Shown: positions 25,901 to 38,272, counted from the first letter of the stretch. The stretch is DNA of 64,000 bases from Gordionus sp. m RMFG-2023 (GCF_954871325.1 NC_088779.1:8992846-9056845); one strand, 5' to 3'. Program-made: numbers and translations. The notes: a model not told the origin generated them from the sequence alone.

Positions 25901-28349
25901 ATTTTTATCTTTTATTCTATTATTTAAATATATTTTGTTTATCTTGATAAATTTTTTAAAAAAAACTATAATTTTGATTTAAAAAATAAACATTTTATTA
26001 CTAGTTAATTATTTTTTAACAAAAAAAATTCAACTTCTTTGGACATTTTTTTTAAAAAATCGACTCCATCTGACAAAATTGTTGCGTGCGCCCTTGGCTG
26101 AAGCGTTAGCGTCTGTAGGCAAAAATGTTTAAAAAAATTTTAAGCCAAAGATTGCGCGTTTCAAAATTGATTCTAAAAAATTTTAGATATTTAGAATGTG
26201 TATTTATCTTCTGCTTACTAGTTAAATTGATTTAGAATACTGCCCTCGATATTTTAAAGTAATAGAATAAAATTTATTTCATTAGATGTTTATTTTTTCA
26301 AACGTCCAAAACTCTCTGGTATGTATGTTCTTAGACTAAAGATACAATAAATTGGTATACTTGTTTCAAGACAAAAACAAATTTGTTTTGTTTCCCAACT
26401 TTATTCTTCGTTTATAGTAAAGGCATATTCTTCAAGCGTTGTATTATTTAACAGTGTTGTTAAACAGCTCGATGAGACTATTTTTAAAAACGGCTTAATC
26501 AATATGTTAGACATAAAAATATAGCCCAAGCCTCGAGATTTCGTTAATAGATGTTCAAACCTTTGTGCCACCTATTAGCAAAATCTTACTTACGTAGTAT
26601 TTTTCTGATTAAAATATTGAGTTAGCCGCTTTTAAAAATATGCTCAAAACGAGCCATTTAGCAATACTAAACGCAGCAATATTACACTTTATTCAGTTTT
26701 GAAAACTAATTTAAGATATAAAATAGAGATAATTATTTTATATAATATTTAAGAAAAACCATATGTATCTTATTATCAACTTCGCTATTATTTTTATAAT
26801 CGTATCGCATATTTTTTATCAACGCATCGCAACATAGGTTAACGCATATTAATTATAACTATTTATTAGTATAATTTTGTTATAACTCCGCGTTAAATAA
26901 CGCTACGCTTGAACATTACGCGTTTACTATAAATGAGGCCTTAGATAAATCATATATCAAATATATATTTTATTTTATTTTTAAATTAGCTACCCTCCCA
27001 AATATTTTTCTCCTTTATCTATTGGTCAGAAACGAAAAATGACTCCTATAAATATAGATTTAAAATTAAATGGAGTCGAAGTAGTAGGATTAAATGAGAA
27101 AGAAAATCAATTCCTAGACTCCTTTTTGACCAACGAAACATTTGACCCTACTCCTCAAATTAGGTTAAAGATATTGAATGGATCAGATATAAGTGTTCCA
27201 GATCAGGATGCCCAGTTTGTAATATTAGGACAGTCCGCAACCATTTTAGCTACATATTTCACTGTAGTTAGGAGCGATAAAAGTAGTAATAAACTTCGTT
27301 TGTATCATTATATACACGTATTCATCTATTTTATATATCAACAAAGTATTGGCACAGGATATGATGCTTACCGAATGCAGTTTGACCGATGGGGAAAATA
27401 AAGTAGAATTACTTGATAAAAGAGGGTAATATATTAATTAAATGGTGTACATGTAAAAACGTTTATCTCCTTTATCAAGGGTATATTAATTATATTTTAA
27501 ATTAATAAATTTTTTTATATTGGTGTGGATTAGTATTAGTGTTGTTAAATGGCTCGATTCGAGTCAATTTTTAAAAATGGCGAACTCAATATTTTATACA
27601 GGAAAATATTGCGCTAGCCTGAAGATTTTGCTAATATGTGGCACAAATTGGGCATCCATTAACGAAATCTCGAGGTTTGGGAAATATTTTTTTGGCTGAA
27701 ATATTGAGTTAGCCGTTTTTAAAAATCGGCTCAAATTGAGCTATAAAATAAATGAAAATATCCCTTGAAAAATGCCGAAACCGTAAAAACGTTAAATATA
27801 TTTCATTTTTATAAGTTTTTTTCTCTTCTTATTTATTACTACTACAATCCTCATGGAAAGTATAATTTACCAAATTTCAAAATTTTTTAATTATGACCAC
27901 AATCATATTTAATATAATCTGCCAATATTTCGTTGCAAATTTTTCACTTGTCATATTCATTTTATAATATGCCCATTTCATTAAATTTCTTTTATTTGCT
28001 TATTTGTGTTTCCTTATAGTTAAAATAATATTCTATAGCCTTCCTATTTTACGTTTGAGCATCCTTATTAATAATATACCTGAATATCTTAATTCAAGAA
28101 TTCTTAAAACCCTTTTTAAAAATAAATTGAAATTACAAATTATTTTATCTTTAAAAATTTTTTTTGTTTATCCCAATCAGATGTTCGCGATTAAGTTTCG
28201 TGAAGGATCAAAAATCAATTCATGCTCACGATAACAAAGGACAGAATTCTATGCTAGCTTATATAAACTTTAAAGTATTTAAATTTCCGGATACAGAAAG
28301 AATTTTCATAAATTGTAAAATCACTCTGTGCTTGTCATCTTGCAATAGG
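22924..28349 (+). CDS. Zona pellucida (ZP) domain protein, ZP-N and ZP-C halves (partial model, 6 exons)
   Basis: Proposed exons are 22924-23054, 23332-23516, 23596-23727, 27030-27263, 27358-27425 and 28181-28349. Phases agree at every join: G|CA Ala, then three phase-0 joins, then GG|A Gly. The ZP-N half shows its four cysteines in order: VVCDQ, then FDFPEPFTGIIYTLGHFRDTRC (in part GIIYTLGHFRDTRC), then FSFSLLTCGT, then YDVRCNMNG. The ZP-C half has IRLKILNG and GQSATILATYF, then DMMLTECSLTDGENKVELLD leading into KRGC, then YINFKVFKFPDTERIFINC and KITLCLSSC. ZP modules polymerise extracellular proteins into filaments of egg coats, cuticles and apical matrices. A secretion signal and C-terminal furin site/anchor are not seen, so the model is open at both ends. 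The donor at 23728 (GTGTAT) and the one at 27264 (GTAGTT) are weak. The 3.3-kb intron 23728-27029 is filled with transposons. A further exon after 28349 is expected; sequence near 28550 is a candidate but no reading was convincing. Confidence 0.8.
23829..24161. mobile_element. MITE family A, copy 1 (in ZP intron)
   Basis: Inverted ends: CCTCATTTATAGTAA..CAAACGTTGCGTTATTTA at the left and TAAATAGCGCAACGCTTG..TTTACTACATATG at the right, about 333 bp. It shares the TTCAAGCGT-GCGTTATTTAAC signature with copy 2. Confidence 0.65.
24382..25292. mobile_element. hAT-like element with TARTGTTGTAAAC ends
   Basis: Left end TAATGTTGTAAACG, right end GTTTACAACACTA, about 910 bp, with palindromic GAACGCGTTCGTG motifs near both ends (24410-24535 and 25225-25255). 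The TAGTG-type terminus fits hAT, but no 8-bp target duplication was found. No coding sequence. Confidence 0.5.
26410..26944. mobile_element. MITE family A, copy 2, interrupted by family B
   Basis: Left end TTTATAGTAAAGGC..TTCAAGCGTTG; right end GCTACGCTTGAACATTACG..TTTACTATAAATGAGGCC. Removing the 214-bp family B insert leaves about 320 bp, the size of copy 1. So family B moved after this copy was in place. Confidence 0.65.
26454..26667. mobile_element. hAT-type MITE, family B copy 5 (nested)
   Basis: Begins GTGTTGTTAAACAGCTC and ends GAGCCATTTAGCAATAC, inserted inside a family A element in the ZP intron. Confidence 0.7.
27539..27742. mobile_element. hAT-type MITE, family B copy 6
   Basis: Left end GTGTTGTTAAATGGCTCG is intact; the right side reads GCCGTTTTTAAAAATCGGCT and then stops short of the usual TTTAACAACAC. 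It sits in the ZP intron 27426-28180. Confidence 0.65.
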
Positions 28350-31300
28350 GTATATCAAATTTCTTTAATTCCTTTTTTTTAAATTGTTCTTAATATTTTA
28401 TTTCATAGAAGATGTGTAGAAAATAGACTTTACTTAGCCTTGGAGGAAGATAGGAAAAAATATATATTATATAACCAAATATGTAACATTGTATAATAAT
28501 TATTTATTGAGATTTGTAATTTTTATATATTAATATTTTCCTATTATAGTATATAATGCAAACGCGTCCAGTGACCAGTGTTCTTTCCAAAAATTTGATA
28601 TGCCTTCTGATCATTGATTTGACAATAAAATTTTTTAATAAGATTAAAATATCATATTTACCATTTTTATTAAACTATACGCGTAGTGTAACAGACATCT
28701 CTTCCACCCTAGTAGTTCTAAAGGAAAGGTTGATCAAATATTTCAGGGGCTTAAAGATCATCAAATTATTGGAGGGAGCTTAAAATTTTTTTTATCCTTC
28801 CAAAGAGACTTATGATTTTAACTGTGTTTTTATAACCCGGTTATAACCACCGCTTTACTCACTTTGATCTTGGATACCAAAAATCTTAGAAATTAAGATA
28901 TTTCCAAACTTTCAGCATGAATGCCTGCTAAATAACGAGAGATAATACTGCTTATACACCGATATGAGGCAATTTGAATATTTAATTATTGCTTCATTAT
29001 TATTTACTATATAGTTCAACAAGGTCTATTTAAATCTAATCCAAGTTCGCTCACCCCTCGAGCTCGGGAAACAGGACCTATTTTATAAATATTGATTTTC
29101 GAACAGGCACTGCCAGATCGTATATTAAAATTTTAATTATTTTTTTTTTTAAATTTTCTCTATTTTTCATTAAAATATAAGCAATATATCTATGATTTTT
29201 TGCAAATTGATTTTATTTTTCTCATGATTTCAAATTTACAATTTCACTTCTATTATATTTGCAATCATTCATAAAATAATATCAGAAATATGTTCTATTT
29301 TGCATAATCTAACTCTGATTTCAGCAAGAGTTTTCTCTATTTTACATTATCCAATTACATTAATAAATATTATTATTATGGCTTTAGCAAAGCAAACGTG
29401 ATGAAAACTTATTTTGACACCTACATTTCACACATTCATTTTTCTAATTCCATTGTATTCCAAATGTTTAGATGGCGTGCTAATTTGTCATCAGATGATG
29501 AGAATAAAAAGGGTTAACGTCAATATCCTGGTTTTTGGATAAATTCTTGATTTGAAACTTCACCTGCCTCTTTTACCTTCAAAAAATTTTAATTCTATAC
29601 ACGTCAATATTGTCGAAACAAAAATAAAATAAGCGAACTCGCTAATAAATGATTTATTTTTTATATCTTCTCTTGGACATACGTAAAAAAATGTTTCTTT
29701 AGAATTTCATGCTTCTTGGAAATTTATAGTACCTTAAATTTTTTATACAATAATATTTTTCTTTAAATATCTTAAAAAATTCGAAAATAAACAGAATATC
29801 AATTAATGTTAAATATACTATTTTGAAACATAAATTGCATATGGCTAAAAAGATGGGAAAAATTGAATACTTTATTTTCTATGAAACACTTGTCATTTAT
29901 TAATATTCATTAAATAGGAACTCTTTTAAATATATATTCTATAATATAGTAGAAAAATATTGCAAATTAAGAAAATATTTATCATAATTTATGCGACTCT
30001 TAACACATTTTTTTTGCCACTATCGGAAGAAAAGGGAAAGAGCTTATGAAATTTCTAGGGATCAAAATATATAAAATGATTACAATCAGTTGAAAAACAA
30101 TCTCAAAAATAATGACTACAATGGTTTACAAATTTTTTAAAATTAATCAGTATATATTTTAAATTCCTGAACTATATTTATTTAATTTTTTTTAAATATT
30201 TATATTAAATTATTAAAAAAATAATAAATATAAAAAAATAGCATAATATATAAAACAAAAAAAAAATCATGGAAACAATTTAAAGCAAGAAAAATGTAAT
30301 AACTTTATAAAAAAATATATAAGAGGGAGGGAGTAGAAGAGGCGCTCATTGAGATCCAAGGAAACTAAGAGTTTCCTCGAAACACGACGATTTGAGTTGA
30401 TCCATCTATGATTACCATCAATTTAAGAATTTTTAATATTTAAAATCTTAAAAAAGGATAGTTTAGGGGGGCTATAGTGCCATTGGTAGAAATAATTATT
30501 GGGATTAAGTGTATATCTAAAAATTCATCTACTTTTTAATTTTTGACCTTTTGACAGTAATAATCGGATCGATGTTTAGGTTAAAGGAAAAATTATTTTT
30601 ATTTTTTTTTCTCATAAATATATTTATATTTAATGACTCTGTTACTTTAAAATAATTAGTATATATTAGACGAGTTTGGGGGTAACTTAAATGCATGGGC
30701 ATAACTAAGATCTATTAAGGGTGGAATAGACACTAATAGATGGGATTTCCCCTACATTTTATTGCAGGTCTTTAGTCAGTGGCATGTCAAAAAATTTTCA
30801 TGGGGTGGGTAAGGGGGTCAAAAATTAAGCATGGTTCTACTTACAGAAAATAATTATATATTATTTATTTTTCCATGATAATCTTATATAATCTCTGTAA
30901 AGTTGGTGTGTACAATTAAAAGCCCTAATTCTAAAATATGGAAAGATTTTGTGCTTTATTAGTGTCTGACTTTAACCAGTTTAGTATTGAGCGTAAAGGA
31001 AAAAATTTATTAATAATAAGATTTTCGCCAAACTTATTAAAAAGAGACTGAAAGCATTAATTATGTAAATTTTATCAATGTTTAGAGCTAATTATTAATT
31101 TAATCCGTTTTGTAGATAGTATAAAGAAAAAAGGATATTGCCAAAATAAGTATCGTTCTATAATGGGAAAAATAAAAAAACTATATCCAGCCTTTCAATT
31201 TAAAGTCAAATAGAGAACCACAAAAAGAAAAGGAGTTATAAATAAAATCAAAACTATGATGTCATGTCACACTTTAAGCGTGAAGTGACCCACAATTTTG

Positions 31301-31930
31301 GAAACACTCATTCTGAAACCTATATCAAACCATCAAATAGGGCTAGTATCTTTTATTGCTTTATTCTGTTTGGTATTTGGTTTAAAAAGAAAAAAAATTA
31401 TAATTAAAAAATTACAGAAAGTAGCATGTTCGAAATTATCTGATTTGTGTTTACATTTAGTGGCTCATTAATTCTTTAATTAATTTTAAAAAGTACCAAT
31501 TTATAAACCAAAAACTAATTATGATATCACGTATTAAGCGAAGATAGCCAAACATCTGGAAGCATTATCTCTAAAATTTATGTTAAAAATCAATGCATAT
31601 TTCATACTTCCTTAGTGCTTCAACCCGTTTGGTAGGTAGCTCAAGGAAAAATATTTTGGCAAAATAAAAAAATATTGCCTTGACATCAAGTCAAGAAGAA
31701 AAATTATAGAAGCATAACAATATGTAATGCATGATTAGTACTTACTAATTTATTAATCAGTTTTCCCAGGCATTAAATTATAACCAGTTAAAAGCGAAAT
31801 GAAAATTATGGCACGTCTTAGGCAGAATATTCAATATTGAGGTTTAAATTACGATTCAAAAATCAATTTCCACTATATATATAAAGATTTCTCTTTCCCC
31901 TATGCAATATACTTTTAAATCTTGTTCTAT
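28350..31930. other. AT-rich stretch, possible 3' part of the ZP gene
   Basis: If the ZP gene continues, its last exon(s) should be just after 28349. Elsewhere I see only AT-rich sequence. A fragment near 30770 (CAGTGGCATG followed by G-rich DNA) resembles a hAT end, but no partner end was found. Confidence 0.35.
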
Positions 31931-32538
31931 GATCATGGACGATATTATTATTTTCAGTTTGTATAACAGATTAGAAGTAAAATTGTTTAAATCTCATTTA
32001 AAACGAGTTATATTTCAAAAATTTAATATCTGATATTAAGACATTATTCCAAGAATCTAAAGAATTTTCTATTCATTCCAAAGATATATCAACAATTTTC
32101 ACGTCCCCTGAAATATTATTAGACCTTGAAGTCCATTTAAAAAATACTATCGAATCTATTTTAAATATCAAATTCTCATCATTCTCCTGAATGCAAGTGC
32201 CCTTACACCAAAGCTAGGTAGTATAGTTATTCAATCCCCCATAGCATTTCAGCCTTTTTATCCTCAGTTGCTAAATTTCGATACACACTTGGAGACTTGA
32301 ATACTATCAACCCACATCATATGGCAGCACTAGACCTCTGGAGCATGCTCCCCGCTCATATCCAATTTCTATAGGACAAAGAGAATGGAATTTACCATTG
32401 ATACAGCATAGCGTCGAATACTTACACTTCAAAGCTGTTCAAAGAAAATCTCCATCGCTCTTTCTCCACCTAAACCCAACCACAATTATACATAATGACA
32501 ACAATACAACTCTTTGGCCAGAACAAATAGTTTCAGCT

Positions 32539-34365
32539 CAGGCGCGTACGCAGGAATTTGGTCTGGGGGGGGGGATAATAAATTTTTTTAAGAAATAATA
32601 TTTTTAATTAAAAATACTCAGCATAAATTTATTAGGATTAATAACTTTTCTAATACACAATTTTAAACTAATGTGAATTATAAAATATAAAGTGAATATA
32701 ACCCACGATATGAATCACTTAAATGACCCAAAATTATTTGAATTTTTTGAGCTTTTAAAATATATAAAGTATAAAAAATTTAAATGCTGTAAATATAAAT
32801 TAATACACAAAAAGTTTCTTAGGAATAATTGTATTTTGTATGTTTTGAGCTAATTTTTCAATTATCAATCCTTGCTTGGCGTTAAATGTCTATGAATATT
32901 CAAAAGATCCAAATCATTCAATCTACTTTCAGATGTTATATTTCATAGGTATGTTTTTCACAGATTGCAGGCCCGGCCCCCGAGCCGGACCGTATTTTAA
33001 TTTTTTTAAATATACCCGGGCCGGGCCCGTAATTTGTTTTTAAAAAAACACCCGGATTGGGCCTGAAAATTTTTTAAGAAAAAATATCCGGGCCGAGTTG
33101 TATATTTTAAAACCAAATATTTTAAATCGCCATTATTAGCTATAAATATCAAAAATAAATATAATTTATTTTAAAAAATTCGGGCTGGGCCAGCCGGGCA
33201 GGGCCTGAAATTTTTTTAAAAAAAACCCGGGCCGGAAAAAATTTTTAAAAAAAATCTGGGCCTGGTCCTGCAAATTGTACCTCTGCAAGGCTCTGTTATT
33301 CTTCTTAAAAAAGTGAATGTTCTCTCATTAGTTTACTAAAGAGCTGCTAATATATATATAATCCATTTTAATAATTGGGAGTATAATCTAAAATGTGTTT
33401 GAAATAAAAAGCATCCATAGCATTTTTTGAGACTATATCAACCATAATTAATCTTTTAATCATAGTTATTAAGCTAATAAGGCATCATAAGATATTTTAA
33501 CATCTTCATGATAAAAATATAACAAATATTTATATTTTTTTTCTATCACCATATGAAAAAGGTTAAGAGAGGGGACATTTGTTTTATAATACTCTTCTAC
33601 TGATCCTATATTAATGTTTTGATGATGCGCTTGCTTGCTGCAAGTCGAGGGGGACAAATATTTAACACGTATAGCTCTGCTTTTGACTCAACAATAACAT
33701 ATAAAATATGAAATTCTTCAACAACACTAGCTCTATTTCCTTGAGTTCTAATAAAATGCTCTCCGCTATTCTCATCTCCTTAATCAAGTCAATGTTATGT
33801 TTTTGAAAAGTATTACATAAAATAGTTGTATAATTAAATAATACATTCTAATGAGAAAAAAAATTTAGAATAAGTATTGAATCCAATGATTTTCTTGCTT
33901 CTGAGGAAATATTTCTATCAAGCCATTGTGATATTTCAGTAATAGCATTAATAATCGGCTCTTCTAACTCCAAAATAGCTGTTACTGTAGCAGAGACTCG
34001 ATCTCGTTGGACAAGCTTGCAATTTCTTTCTCCCTGTTGGACAAGGAGTTTCAGAGATAATTATTATTTTACTAGAAATTTAGATAAATATTACGCCACT
34101 AAAATTTGAAAATAATAGGTAAATTACGCCAAGGAAAACTTGAAATTGAAATTGATTGATAAAAAAACTTAGTAGATGAATGTGATAAATAAATGTAATT
34201 AAATATATATATATATATATATGAGATAGGAATAAATATTAACAAATATAAATTAATATTATCAATAATATTTTTGAAAAATATAATCCGGCATCTGCAT
34301 TTTTTGGCTTTGGGGGGGGGGGGGGGGATTTGTCCCCCTGCCCTCCCCCGCTGAGTACGCCAATG
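32539..34365 (-). mobile_element. hAT element (ZMYM1-type), 1.83 kb, inserted in a LINE
   Basis: Terminal inverted repeats CAGGCGCGTACGCAG (left) and CTGAGTACGCCAATG (right), each followed inwards by a G or C homopolymer. A perfect 8-bp target duplication TTTCAGCT lies at 32531-32538 and 34366-34373. A remnant of transposase reads on the minus strand at about 33469-34080 (HHQNINIGSVEEYYKTNVP, similar to NINIGSTEEYYK of the copies at 50-54 kb). The frame is broken and the hATC end is missing. A GC-rich element lies within it at 32961-33295. Confidence 0.85.
32961..33295. mobile_element. GC-rich MITE-like element nested in the hAT
   Basis: Repeated GGGCCGGG-type blocks around an AT core, as in family C, but with ends GATTGCAGGCCCGG and CTGGTCCTGCAAATTG. 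No target duplication resolved, so boundaries are approximate. Confidence 0.5.
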
Positions 34366-35277
34366 TTTCAGCTTCACCCACATGCCATCTTGGATATGAA
34401 TAGTAAGAAACTATACTTAGTTCTCATCTAGGGTTGTTACTTACCAAGGAACAACTCAGAATGGCTGTAGGTCTTCGTTTAGGCTACGAAATCGTAATGC
34501 CCACATCATGTGTCCTATTTAAAACTTACATCGATAGTCTTGCTTGGACACCACCCCCTACACTGTCGTTTTTTCAAAAGGCAGATTACCTAGGCACCAT
34601 GACATCAATTTATTTATCAATAGAACCTTAAAATCCACAAATATTCCTTCTACGCTAGAACCCGGGGGCCTCAACATTGATAATCAAACCAGACAGGGTT
34701 TGACGTTAGTCCCTTGGAACCAAGGTTTACCTCTCGCTTGTGATTATACATATGTAGATCGTTTTGTCAGATCTTTTTCTTCCAACATGAAAACGGAAAA
34801 CACACAAATAAATATAGCCACCTTAATAATGTTTTATTTGATCTGGTAGTCTCAGACACCTGTGGATCATTTGGGCCCCTAGCTCTAAAATTATTCAGAA
34901 AAATAGGGCAAAGGTTACGTTTAATCACAGGCGATCCAAAATAAGGCTTGTTTCTTCGCCAAAGAATATCAATCGCTATCGATTTAGCATATCCATTCAT
35001 GGGTCATTAAGCCCCGCCTACCAAACTTAATTATGTATTTTTTTTTAAATCAAATTATTTCTTAATTTCCCTTTTTTTAATTATATATTTCTATATAGAT
35101 TATAGATATAGTACGTTAATTATATTAAATATTCTTTTAAATTTATTTTTATCAATGTTTATAATTGTGCATTGAAGATAAATAAAATGTGATGAATTTG
35201 TGATTGTCAATCACTTAATTTTCGTATAAGCTTTAGATATTTTTAGATTATAACGGCGCATTTTTTAAAATCTATTC

Positions 35278-38272
35278 ATGACTTGTGTATATGATATGAA
35301 TATGAAGAAATCTATTGCTGATTGGATAAAAAAGATTTCTAAAAATACTAATAGCAATCTTTTAAACAAAAAAATAATCAAATATATCGATATTTTAAAC
35401 AAGATTGATAAAGAGAGAATTGAACACAAAAATATTATTGCAAAGCTTTTTAATGATGGTAAAATAATTATAAACATAAATATATAATAATATTCATTAA
35501 GAAAAATCAGCTAGAAAAGAAAATCAAGATAAAATATATTTAAATCTAAATAATCATTATATTTTAAAACCACAAAATGATATCTTGAAAGTATTATCAA
35601 AAATTAAAAAAAAATATCAACCTTTAATACATGAAATAAATAGAAAATTAAATGATATTTCTAATATTGAATTATTTTTTGATAAATCTCAAGTAAATAT
35701 CACAAGAAAAATTCAAGTAAAATTTTCAATATTTTTTTTGTAATATAATAATATATAAAAGGATCCATATTTAAAGCATCTTTGCAATACATATGAAGAA
35801 AATAAAAGGGATAGTAACATATCATTTGAAATATTTTCGAAAATCTTTAACTTTGAAAAAGAAATTGAGCTAAATATCTGTCAAAGTTCAAGTATTTCTC
35901 TAAAAGAAAATATAAAGTGTTATATTTTACAAAAACAAAAGTATGATCAGACTCAAAAAGTAATGCCTTATTTTATAAATTTTTTAAAATATATTATAGG
36001 ATTTGTATATTTCCACAATCCAAGAATTATTCAAGGATATAAATGATAAAAATAGCCAGTTAAATAAACTACAATGTCAATTATCATCTTTTAAAGCTAT
36101 ATTTTTAACCAAACTTAATTCAACTCTCAATGCTGATACAAATCCTAATGTAATGTATGTCATAAATACACTTATAATTTAAGTAATTGTTATATTTATT
36201 ACCAAGGTATTTTTTTATCACAAAAGCAGAAATTTATTTAAAATAATTTTAAGTTTTTATAAAATTAATATTAATAAAGAATAATAAATTAAAATTTTAA
36301 TATACTCAAATTTATATTAATATAACCACAGAAGTATAAAGTATAATCTTTTAGAGATGTCTCAAACAATTAGTTCTAATAATAGGTCTATATTATAAAA
36401 ATTGTAATAAAATGAAATACTTTTTTAGAGATACTTAATGGGAATGATTAATAATACATAATTTTATGACCAGAACATGAATACAAAAATACCTTTGTTT
36501 TGGGCCTCTAACTCTGCCTAAAGATAAAATAAATATTAGACCAGAAGCCTTGGAACCTAACCCGACTATGGGGCAAAAAATAATATTCATTTGTTGCTCA
36601 TAATTTTAAATTTTCTTTCAAACAATTTGTAAACTACTGCTAAGATAATTTAAAATAATCCAAATTTTGAAAATTTTGAGCTAATTCAAAAATAAAAATA
36701 TAGTACTATATGCTTAATATTTTTTCTATTATCAAATTCAGGCTGAGCTTAAGGTTTTAATATATGCAGACCCCTGATATATATGACTTATATTTTAATT
36801 CTCTATAAAATATAATTCAAATTTTTTTTAAATAAAAGAGACGAATTAGATTCTCTGCTGAAAATTAAAGAAACTTTTCTGAAAACTGAAAAATTATTGG
36901 AGCTTATGGAAAGCATGGATCAGTTTGTTCATTTAAATTCTATAACAAATGTCCATTCAGCAAATACTAAAACAGATATCATAAATGACAATGACTTAAA
37001 AGAAATTACCAGAGAAATGGTATGCATTTCATCCTTTTAAATTATTTAGCATTTACTAAATTACCCCCCATCTCCCTTTTTAGAATAAATTAATATAATT
37101 ATAATTTATAAATATATATATGTATTCTGAACTGGATTTTCTTCAACTTGCTGGAGTTTTTTTAAAAAAACTTTTTTGTTAATGGTCATTCTAAATAATT
37201 TGTCCAAATTCTTTTGTGACACTGACATAAGTGTTCTGGATAAAATGACCTGATAAAACCTCAGACAAAATGCCCATAGAACATTGGACAAAAATATTTT
37301 TTGGAACATTTAATTTTTTTGTAAAACTGGGGTATTTTTGACCAGTGCTATTTTGTTCTTGGGCATATTTCATCTTTTTGTTTGTGGATATTTTTATCAG
37401 GTTTCTTTTTGTCCAAGACATTTATATCAGTGATTGAATTAAAAGTATGAAAAGCAAATTTTAGCTGTGCATTATTGGATGATGCTGATATTTCAAAAAT
37501 ACCAATTCAATCCGAATTTTTATTATTTTTGGTTATTTAAATGATTCTGTAATATTTTATTTTATTATTAATAATAAATTAATAAAAGGATTCAATTTAT
37601 TTGTAATGTTTAAAAAAGAATCTAATTATTTTAAAAGATAGAGTAGCTAAAAAAAATGTTTTATTATCTGTATCAAGAAAAGTATTTACGAATATCTAAC
37701 AAGTCATATTCAGCGTTTTGTTACAAGCTTGGAGATTTTTCCCAGAGATGATGGATAGGTTTTAAACATTTTTGAGAGATTTAGAGACATTAGGAATAAA
37801 TATTTTGTAAAATCTTGATTCACCTATTTTTTAAAAATAGGCTAAACCAAGGCGTTTAACAGCATCCAGTTAATAAACTGAACTTTTGGATAATAAAAAC
37901 ACAACCATTCATGGAAGTTAGTTAGTTTTTTTTATAGAAAATACTGATTTTTTTATAACATTGGTTCAAAGATAAATGAACAAAAATTAATAGTATATAT
38001 ATAAATTTTATCGCAACTCAATTTTCTTTTAATATATGGAAATAAATTTTTAAAAGCAAGCTAATCATGAAAAAATCACAAACTCATTGACCATCAATCA
38101 GATTATTTTTGGAAAATATCGCCAGAAGTTGATTTCACTCATTAAAGAAAGCAACGACAAGGAGAAACAGGAAACGATCAAAACCCTAAATTATAATATA
38201 ACTCGTTTGAAAGATATCTATGTGGATTTAGGCCTATTTTCTAAAAAAAAATTAGATGTTTTGAAAAAGTAA
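35278..38272 (+). CDS. Coiled-coil protein, weakly HAUS1-like (complete, 6 exons)
   Basis: Exons are 35278-35458, 35511-35716, 35762-35959, 36000-36154, 36839-37019 and 38057-38272, together 1137 nt, or 378 aa plus stop. All introns are GT-AG and phases agree (G|CT Ala; AT|A Ile; otherwise phase 0). Three introns are only 52, 45 and 40 bp. The protein is helical, rich in Lys, Ile, Asn and Leu, with coiled-coil-like stretches (KIIKYIDILNKIDKERIEHK; LDSLLKIKETFLKTEKLLEL; ETIKTLNYNITRLKDIYVDL). The N-terminal SIADWIKKI followed by a helix and the late TRLKDIYVDLGLF resemble, to my eye, augmin subunit HAUS1 (VAAWLKKIF.. and ..ARLKQQ..YLDL), which recruits gamma-tubulin to spindle microtubules. 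The model is longer than the human protein (278 aa), so this is only a suggestion; another coiled-coil family is possible. The second in-frame ATG (35302) could also start translation. The stop at 38270 is followed by AATAAA at 38276-38281. Confidence 0.7.
37720..37866. mobile_element. Partial family B MITE in intron 5 of the coiled-coil gene
   Basis: CAAGCTTGGAGATTTTTCCC and ATTTTTTAAAAATAGGCT..GGCGTTTAACAGC resemble the right half of family B. The left part is too diverged to place. Confidence 0.35.

Larger units (their letters stand above)
31930..35010 (+). pseudogene. Degraded LINE, split by a hAT insertion
   Basis: The left part (31930-32538) holds MDDIIIFS near 31937, which fits the reverse-transcriptase catalytic motif xxDD, then TLGDLNTINPHHMAALDLWS and REWNLPLIQHSVEYL in different frames. 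The right part (34374-35010) has QLRMAVGLRLGYEIV, then TRQGLTLVPWNQGLPLACDY, then FRKIGQRLRLITGDPK and LRQRISIAIDLAYP, the usual C-terminal order of these LINE proteins. The two parts join directly once the hAT element at 32539-34365 and one target copy are removed (VSA|SPTCH). Several stops and frame changes make it inactive. It is related to the copy at 15075-15735. Confidence 0.75.

Noticed and set aside
28556-28783. 75-codon frame as the last ZP exon
   Set aside because: It can be joined in phase 0 to the exon ending at 28349, but shows no furin site or convincing membrane anchor, so it was left out.
34099-34383. 94-codon minus-strand frame with a Pro/Ala run
   Set aside because: It runs through the hAT terminus and its G homopolymer and spans the insertion boundary.
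31930-35010. LTR-type element, because of the xxDD-like motif
   Set aside because: No long terminal repeats, gag, protease or integrase features; the C-terminal order is that of LINE proteins.
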